A stretch of DNA of 64,000 nt from Symbiodinium natans (Eukaryota > Sar > Dinophyceae > Suessiales > Symbiodiniaceae). Below the pieces are notes generated by a model, which saw nothing but the letters and a program-made list of their open reading frames with translations, did no database searches and was not told where the DNA came from. A program made the translations under genes and the position numbers. Location: contig CAJNDS010002141.1 of NCBI GenBank assembly GCA_905221605.1, positions 516,878-580,877 of the forward strand. Reading direction: 5' to 3'. Shown in pieces: positions 59,079 through 64,000 of this stretch (position 1 is its first letter; each line of letters opens with the position of its first letter).

Positions 59079-59980
59079 TTTCTTGCCTTCTTTTTGTTGT
59101 AGGGCATGTTGCGCCCCCTGGTTGCGAGAGAAGTAAGCAAGCCCCAAAACGCCCTAAAGACTTCAAACCCCCCACACCCCAGGTGAACCCTGAATCCAAA
59201 AGCCCCAAGCCCTAAACTTAAACCCTAAACCCCCAAGCCCTAAACCCTAAACCCCCAAGCCCTGAACCCTTAACCTCAAACCCTAAACCCCCCCTTGCCC
59301 TAAACCCCAAACCCCCAAGCCCTAAACCCTAAACCCCGTTAAACCCCCCCTCCCCAAGGTGAACTACACCTGCCTGTCCGCCGACTTCGGCGCCCCGGAG
59401 ACCGGGCTGCTGGCGAGACTCTGAGCGCTTGTGTTGGGCGTTTTGGGGGCCGATTTTGCTTTGGGGTGTTTAGGGTTTAGGGTTTAGGGTTTAGGGCTTT
59501 GAGGGCTTGGGTCCGGAGTCCAGACATGTTTTGGAGTTTCGCTCCAAGTCCTCGCGGCTTCGGCTTCTTCCCAACGCCGGAGCCCGCACGAAAGCCCTCA
59601 GTTGCCAAGCGCTGGGCCCCACTCTCAACACCTCTAAACCCCTAAAACCCCCTAAACACCTCCGAAAAACCCCTTAAAACCCTAACCCCCCCTCAAAAAA
59701 CCCCTAAAAACCTCCAAAAGAACCCAAAAAAACCCCAAATCCCCCCCCAAAAAACCTGAACAACCTCTAAACCCCTGTACCCCTACAATAGACCCCTACA
59801 CCCCGATCTTTCGAAGGTGGCAACCGTACCTTGATTATGGGCATGTTTCCTTAGCCTCAGGGTTTAGGGTCAGGGTTTAGGGTTTAGGCTCGAGCCTTAA
59901 GCACGTGGCTAAGTAAGGCCCTGGGCGGAACCGACGGCCGCGTGCGCATCATGAGTGGGAAGCTCAGTTTCGGTTCAGGG
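53045..59980 (+). CDS. WD40-repeat protein gene, scattered exons
   Basis: Candidate + strand exons: about 53050-53128 (GFGLPKRGKGDMLEWTKVQR), about 53221-53296 (CFEALRDLILQVKSSRDNIC), about 54003-54090 (QNQLELWDIAKGERIKASHE), about 59360-59416 (VNYTCLSADFGAPETGLLA) and about 59920-59975 (ALGGTDGRVRIMSGKLSF). LELWDIAKGE and LGGTDGRVRI are typical WD40 blade strands, and GLLA followed by LGGTDGRVRI joins well over the intron between them. WD40 proteins are scaffolds; the specific role cannot be read here. Exons of a different gene could be mixed in between 54.1 and 59.3 kb, where nothing else is convincing. Confidence 0.5.
53350..53460 (+). mobile_element. Family B element, TSD TATC
   Basis: Ends GTAGACCCAGAGTAGGCCCT and GGTTACTCTTGGGTCTAG, flanked by TATC (53346-53349 and 53461-53464). 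Interior intact (AAACCAAAAAGGGTACCC). GT..AG borders are available for splicing. Confidence 0.8.
53688..53795 (+). mobile_element. Family F element
   Basis: CTTTCCCTTCTTTAAAGGGT, GAAGTATGGGCCCTTGGGTT, AAAGGGGCCATGCAACTGCC, CTAAG. The left end is missing. The minus-strand ORF 53512-53874 overlaps it and is doubtful. Confidence 0.65.
54240..54480. repeat. CCCCCTAAAG/CCCCCTACAG degenerate repeat
   Basis: Roughly 10-11 bp units AGCCCCCTAA or AGCCCCCTAC in tandem, another CCCTAAA derivative. Confidence 0.8.
54632..54740. repeat. TTTAGGG array
   Basis: About 13 near-perfect units. Confidence 0.95.
54886..54997 (+). mobile_element. Family B element
   Basis: GTGACCCAGGGTAGGCCCTT at the left, AAGCCGAAAAGGGGACCC and GGTTACTTTTGTGTCTGGTT at the right. 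Confidence 0.65.
55618..55881 (+). CDS. Unidentified open stretch, 87 codons, Cys-containing C-terminus
   Basis: An open frame without telomeric repeats, ending FELKPRNCSKCSLYYAMPRG, ACSHR and TAG at 55879. It contains a basic patch (RRRKKQVKIQ). No ATG start is visible (track begins at GTG), so it would be an exon. A minus-strand ORF overlaps it. No family recognised. Confidence 0.3.
   Translation: MPTNGVDPTSMQGAPWRRFKSPRKMTVTSTGDVAEGPLQYTGLFVGDATRRRKKQVKIQHVDFELKPRNCSKCSLYYAMPRGACSHR
56548..56592 (+). mobile_element. Family D right half
   Basis: GGGCCCAAGTATATACTATG, TGGGTACATGGACCC, then CCCTAAA units. The preceding CCTATACAGCAGC is duplicated at 56470 and 56530. Confidence 0.6.
57100..57185 (+). 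repeat. TTTCATGG heptamer array
   Basis: TTTCAGGG then five to six GGTTTCAT units, a TTTAGGG variant amplified locally. Confidence 0.85.
57785..57875. repeat. GTGTAGG variant array
   Basis: TTTAGGG units followed by about ten GGGTGTA heptamers. Confidence 0.88.
57955..58140. repeat. CCCTAAA array with CCCTACA variants
   Basis: About 24 units, several CCCTACA or CCCTGCA, the complement of the GTGTAGG variants 90 bp upstream. Confidence 0.88.
58228..58386 (+). mobile_element. Family B element with TTTAGGG insert
   Basis: GGGGGGCCCTTGTCCCCTTT at the left, a TTTAGGG tract (58265-58315), then AAACCAAAAAGGGTATAACC and CGTTACTCTTGGGTCTGGG. Confidence 0.6.
58958..59078. repeat. GAC trinucleotide microsatellite
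   Basis: About 40 GAC/CGA units with a few substitutions. Poly-Arg, poly-Ser and poly-Val ORFs on both strands are artefacts. Confidence 0.97.
59625..59800. repeat. A/C-rich degenerate CCCCTAAA-like region
   Basis: Degenerate AACCCC, CCTAAAA and CCAAAAA units. No gene. Confidence 0.75.
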
Positions 59981-60429
59981 TTTGCGTTAGGGTTTAGGGT
60001 TTCGGGTTGAGGGTTTAGGGTTTAGGGTTTAGGGTTAATTTAGGGTTTGGGGTTTAGGGTTTAGGATAGAAGCCTTCTAAGGTAGCCTACGCCCTAGACC
60101 CTAAACCGTTGCCAAAGCCAGCTTGTGCAGCATGTCGGGGTGAGGAGTGCAGGGGATCATGGGTCTTTTGAACTTCAGGGGCTTCCCAAACCCTAATCTC
60201 GATGCAACTTTCAACTTTCAACCCCCTTCCGAAATTCTCATGCGCCCACTCACCCACCCTAAACATCATGTGGTATTCTCCCCTGGATGTAAAGGTAGAA
60301 TCCGATGTACGACATCGGCGCACGGAAAAACATTCCAAGCCTTACTGGTTTAATAGAGTCTCTAGACAAAGCTGTCACAGTTCTCAGGCATTACATTCAC
60401 CACTCCGCTCCTTCGGATGATTCCGGGAT

Positions 60430-60547
60430 TTTCTCTTTGTGGTACTGCACTGTAACTTTAGATCCTTACCCTTTTTGGGTTAATTGGTTTTCTTAATAAG
60501 GCAGCTAAAAGTTCAAATTTTTAAAGCTACCCTCCTGGGTGCGGCCA
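60430..60547 (+). mobile_element. Family J element
   Basis: GTGGTACTGCACTGTAACTT, CCTTTTTGGGTTAATTGG, AGGCAGCTAAAAGTTCAAAT, AGCTACCCTCCTGGGTGCGG, CCAAG. The final AG is a 3' splice site for the next exon. Compare 17100-17213. Confidence 0.65.
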
Positions 60548-60645
60548 AGTTCTTGGTCTTAAGCAACTCCTCCACAACCCCAACTTCCGTCAGCTCCTGC
60601 AGGCTGCGCCTACCCGCAATCCAATTTTGTTTCCTTACGCTTAGT
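60548..60645 (+). CDS. Exon of unidentified gene
   Basis: Begins after the CCAAG end of a family J element and encodes VLGLKQLLHNPNFRQLLQAA, then PTRNPILFPYA and TAG (60643). The helical NPNFRQLL resembles STI1/ubiquilin-type DP/STI1 motifs, but one short match is weak evidence. Confidence 0.45.
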
Positions 60646-60799
60646 CAAGAGTATAGCTGGGGCATGGCAGACGCCAAACAAAACCTTATGCGGGCTAAGT
60701 ACCCTAAACCCTAAACCCTAAACCCTAAACCCTGTGGGGATCCAGGCTTGAAGTCTGAAACCTCCTCGAAGCCGTCCACGGCCGCAGCAGGTGCTTGGG

Positions 60800-61100
60800 A
60801 GGGCTTTGGGGGTTTAAGGGATTGGGGTTTAGGGTTTAGGGTTTGGGGTTTAGGGTTTAGGGTTTCAGGGTTTTAGGGTTTAGGGTTTAGGGTGTAGGGT
60901 TTAGGGTTTAGGACTCGGGTTCAGGGCTTTGGGGGGTTTAAGAGTTTGGGGTTTAGGGTTTTGGGGTTTAAAGAGGGGGGGGGGGTTCAGGGGTTAGGGA
61001 GTTCGGGTTTGCGTGGGGTCGAGGGCCAAATGCGTTTGGGGTTCAAGAAAGGTCTAGGCTTGGTGGTGTTTGGGGTTTAAGGAGGGCTGAGGGGCGGTTG
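60800..61100. repeat. G-rich telomeric-variant region
   Basis: TTTAGGG, TTTGGGG and TTTAGGGTTT units, a G run (60973-60985), no exon. Confidence 0.8.
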
Positions 61101-61379
61101 GGGGGTCAGTAACCTTATTTCCTACTTCCCTACTGAAAGCCAGTAAGTCTAGATAGCTTTCTTCCCCTCATCCAGAAGAGCTCTCCTACGAAAACGGACG
61201 TACCACCTCCACAAAGGAAGCCGAAGCACCATGTCATGGTACTTAAGGTACCCTACCTGGGAACTCTCCTCCTGCCCTTTAAAGGGTTCAGGAAAGTTTC
61301 GGCGTCTCCTTTTGCTGCTCTCTTCGCCCGAGATGAAGGGGTTGGCACTCGGAAAAGTCATCCCCGAACCTTAGACTCT

Positions 61380-61860
61380 TAGACCCTAAACCCTCAAACC
61401 CTAAACCCTCAAAACACTCAACTCAACCCTAAACCCTGTACCCTGAACCCCCACGCACTGAACCCCAAACCCGAAGCCCCGAACCCTAAACCCCAAACCC
61501 GAAACCCCAAACCCTTAACCCCGAACCCTAAACCCCAAACCCTCACGCCCCAAACCCCAAACCCCAAACCCCAAACTCCAAACCCCAAACCCCAAACCCC
61601 AAACCCTAAACCCTAAACCCTACACCCCAAACCCTAAACCCTAAACCCTATACCCTATACCCTTAACCCTAAACCCTAAACCCTAAACCCTAGGCTACCG
61701 AAGCCAGCACAGCGACCTGACGGCTGCCGGCTCTGAGGTCTTGGGCGGAAGCTGAAGCTTTAGGGTTTAGGGTTTAGGGTTTAGGGTTTAGGGTGTCGGG
61801 TTTAGGGCTTAGGGTTTAGGGTTTCGGGTTTAGGGTTTAGGGCTTAGGGCTTAGGGCTTA
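61380..61860. repeat. CCCTAAA/CCCCAAA array, then TTTAGGG array in reverse
   Basis: About 40 CCCTAAA, CCCCAAA and CCCGAAA units (61380-61692); then about 60 bp of unique sequence; then TTTAGGG, CTTAGGG and CTTGGGG units (61757-61895). Confidence 0.92.
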
Positions 61861-62032
61861 GGGCTTAGGGCTTGGGGCTTGGGGCTTGGGGCTAATGCTG
61901 TAGGCTGTTTAGGGTTCAGGTTTTACTGTTTAGGGTTTAGGGTTTGGGCTTTAGGAGGGTCTAGGGTACCACCTCCCCCCCCCCCCCCCCCCACACTTAA
62001 ACACTTCTGCAATTCCCTTCCTTTTGGTGCCA

Positions 62033-62403
62033 GCGCTATTGCTAATCTTTCATTCCTCGCGTTGCTGCAGAGGGTGAGGGGAGGGGACCTACGGCGTGCG
62101 CCAAGAATCAAGAAGAAGTCGAATTTGCAAAGGGCACGATTTAACGAAGCCCCATGCATGGATAGTGAGAGGAGAACAGCGAGAACCCTCAACCCTAGCA
62201 TAACCCCTGCGCAGGCCCGCGATTTTTTTTGCATCAAGGGCTATCTGGCTTGGTGTAACCCTAAACCAGGTCCCACAATCCATGCTGCATGCGATTTCAA
62301 TACCACGATGTACGATATGGCTGCTGCTTCCTGCGACTTGGCGTTGGGAGGAAAGATCAGTCTTGTGGCTTGTGCTCTTTCTTATCACAACGACCCAGAG
62401 TAA
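62033..62403 (+). CDS. Possible exon(s), unknown product
   Basis: Open from the poly-C run to TAA at 62401, lacking telomeric units except one CCCTAAA (62258). Peptide pieces: ALLQRVRGGDLRRAPRIKKK, HAACDFNTTMYDMAAASCDL, GGKISLVACALSYHNDPE. The last part looks coding. An opposite ORF overlaps. No family recognised. Confidence 0.35.
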
Positions 62404-62689
62404 GCCCTTCTTCCCGATTTTAGGGTCGAGATGAAAATATAATTTCAATTTTTTGAGGGGGGTTCTTCAGCAATTCGTAGGAAAGTTTGTTAGTTAGAGC
62501 TTGGGCTTCACCATACGCACTCTTTCGCGGAGTTACCGCAGAAGGCACCACGATTGGTGGGAGGGGGGTGTCTGGGTGGGTTTTGGGGTTTGGGGCAGGG
62601 TTTAGTGTTCAAATATGGCCTTGGCCGCCTTCCAGCACAGCGGAAGCGGCCCTCTGTTTGGGGCTCAGACTGTAGGGGGTTGATTTCAG

Positions 62690-62785
62690 TCAAGGACCCG
62701 TTTGGTGCCTACAAACAAAAAAATTTGTACAAGACAGCAGAGACCCAAAGGTATGATTTTTCGGTATATGACCGCCTTACTTGAC
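62690..62785 (+). CDS. Possible exon, unknown product
   Basis: Open stretch SVKDPFGAYKQKNLYKTAET, QRYDFSVYDRLT and TGA at 62782. Polar, repeat-free and plausible as a terminal exon. Confidence 0.3.
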
Positions 62786-62889
62786 ACGCATGCGAACATC
62801 ATAGTGTTAGCTCCTTGGGGCGCAAAGACTGAACATATCTAACCGTCTGAGACTAGAACCCGGAGTAGCCCCTTATTCTGGGCACGTCG

Positions 62890-63050
62890 AGCTTTGCTTA
62901 CAGCGTAGAGTGGCATGTGCAGTCTATGAGACCATCCGTATGGCAGAACACGTGCTGAGACCATGCCATACCAGCTGCGCTTACCAGAGAGTCGGCCAGC
63001 CGAGCGCTGAGCTCGGAATGCTTCTGAAAGCTACTATCCCCACTCTCCTA
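62890..63050 (+). CDS. Probable exon, unknown product
   Basis: An open frame of over 150 bp: VELCLQRRVACAVYETIRMA, EHVLRPCHTSCAYQRVGQPS, AELGMLLKATI. It follows a truncated family B left end (AACCCGGAGTAGCCCC) and ends before CCCTAAA units (63060). No family recognised. Confidence 0.45.
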
Positions 63051-63139
63051 AGCCCCCTGAACCCTAAACCCTAAACCCTAAACCCTAAACCCTAGGTTCG
63101 CCACAAGGCCTCTACCCTAGGCCCTCCTTATTGCGAGCC

Positions 63140-63505
63140 CAACATCTCAGCCACTCAAGTACCGTGCCCAAGCACCATGGCGCCCTCGGTGGCGGATGCT
63201 GGGCACCTTGGATGATGATTACCCACCTTACTTAACTAGGACCGGGAGTAGGCCCTTTTTTCCTTTTTTTAGGGTTGGGGTTCCCTTATAACCAAAAAGG
63301 GTGCCCTTTTATTCCTCAGCTACTCCCGGGTCTAGTTAAGGAATATACCCTAGTTCATAGTCATGATCCTTAATATAAATTAGGGTATATACCTTAATTA
63401 AGGAATATACCCTAATTCATAATGATCCTTAATCTAAAATAGGGTATATACCTTAACTAAGGCGTCTCGGACGATGATTACCCCCCAGGGTCCAAGCACG
63501 CTCAG
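63140..63505 (+). CDS. Two exon pieces joined over a duplicated-border intron
   Basis: Left piece: KYRAQAPWRPRWRMLGTLDD. Right piece: DDDYPPGSKHAQ. GATGATTACCC occurs at the end of the first (about 63213-63223) and the start of the second (about 63473-63483). Splicing before either copy (GA-AG is not evident; exact border unclear) would leave LGTLDDDYPPGSKHAQ. Confidence 0.45.
63242..63338 (+). mobile_element. Family B element, strong TIRs, TSD TTAA
   Basis: Ends CTAGGACCGGGAGTAGGCCC and AGCTACTCCCGGGTCTAG, flanked by TTAA (63238-63241 and 63339-63342 by eye). Compact (about 97 bp), no telomeric insert. Confidence 0.85.
63337..63466 (+). repeat. Two tandem copies of a 60-67 bp palindrome
   Basis: TTAAGGAATATACCCTA...TAGGGTATATACCTTAA occurs twice in direct tandem, each copy self-complementary. 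Probably a small MITE family, inserted next to the family B copy. Confidence 0.8.
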
Positions 63506-63701
63506 GTTTAGGGCTTAGAATGTAGGGTTTAGGGTTTCAGGGCTTAGCGTTTAAGATATATGTATGTATATAGTTATATAAACATAAAAAAAACATGTGT
63601 AGCATGTATTTGTTTATTTAGTTATTTCTGCGTTAATTTGTATTCATGGTTTTAGGTCGCAAAATCTATACTCCGAAGGGTTTTTCGGGTCCTAAAATCT
63701 G

Positions 63702-63762
63702 AGGGTAGTTACATGGGCCGTTCGTATGGTTCAGGTCCCTTGCCTCCTTTAAACGAAACCAA
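63702..63762 (+). mobile_element. Family F fragment
   Basis: GTAGTTACATGGGCCGTTCG, TATGGTTCAGGTCCCTTGCC, TCCTTTAAACG: left half only. Confidence 0.5.
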
Positions 63763-63865
63763 AAACCTTAAGCCCCACAGCTCTTCAAGCCCCAAATCCT
63801 GAAACCCACAAGGTTTTTCCTTAATCCTCCCAACCCGAAACCCTGCAAGCCCCAGCCTCAACCGT

Positions 63866-63915
63866 GATACACTAAACCCTAAACCCTAAACCCTAAACCC
63901 TAAACCCTAAACCCC
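63866..63915. repeat. CCCTAAA tract at window end
   Basis: About six CCCTAAA units. Confidence 0.93.
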
Positions 63916-63948
63916 AACCCCCCCTTAGCCTTAGACCCTGAAAGCCCA

Positions 63949-64000
63949 GGACATCTTCGTGGCGTGGCGAAGGAAAAGTTCAGGGCAAAGGGTCGGGGGC
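63949..64000 (+). CDS. Partial exon running off the window
   Basis: Open frame AQDIFVAWRRKSSGQRVGG to the last base. Too short to assign. Confidence 0.3.

Noticed and set aside
58886-59215. Poly-Arg, poly-Ser and poly-Val ORFs on both strands
   Set aside because: They are six-frame readings of a GAC trinucleotide microsatellite.

Overview
The window looks like nuclear DNA of a dinoflagellate. I cannot fix the genus. The evidence: genes are cut into short exons, all recognisable ones on the + strand; introns use GC-AG, GA-AG and GT-AG borders, the mix known for dinoflagellates; one gene has PPR repeats of the SYxSxISAC / WQxALxLL style common in that group; and the plant/alveolate telomere heptamer TTTAGGG (or CCCTAAA) fills introns and spacers on both strands. 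No rRNA, tRNA, CRISPR array or bacterial operon was seen.

Layout. About 0-7.4 kb: exons of a PPR protein. 8.6-10.3 kb: weaker exon-like pieces. 10.3-14.9 kb: mostly repeats, including three copies of a palindromic MITE. 14.9-15.9 kb: a secreted cysteine-rich repeat protein with signal peptide. 16.75-21.96 kb: a PPP-family serine/threonine phosphatase in about 16 exons, the best-supported gene. 22-25 kb: repeats and doubtful exons. 25.3-34.2 kb and 37.4-51.85 kb: many exons, several hydrophobic, of one or more membrane proteins that I cannot name. 34.24-36.58 kb: a 2.3-kb transposon with terminal inverted repeats (TIRs) and one long intronless ORF (AT-hook, possible HTH, coiled coil). 53-60 kb: pieces of a WD40-type protein. 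60.5-64 kb: isolated exons.

The main discovery is how the introns are built. At least ten families of short (about 80-250 bp) TIR elements are scattered through the window. Many sit exactly in introns. In the clearest cases the element is flanked by a 4-bp target-site duplication (TSD). The left TSD copy supplies the 5' splice site (GC, GA or GT), the right TIR supplies the AG (CCAAG, CCGAG or CTAG), and removal restores one TSD copy and the reading frame. This works for families A, B, G and H in the PPR, cysteine-rich, phosphatase and membrane-protein genes. These are introner elements.

A second intron class is made of telomeric repeat itself or repeat-rich DNA, flanked by longer exon duplications (9-14 bp). 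The clearest is a pure CCCTAAA-tract intron in the phosphatase gene. Telomeric tracts have also entered the TIR elements at CCCTA- or TTAG-like microhomology. The genome therefore seems to gain introns both by transposition and by telomeric-repeat insertion. Exon borders are read by eye from frame and splice logic, not from transcripts.
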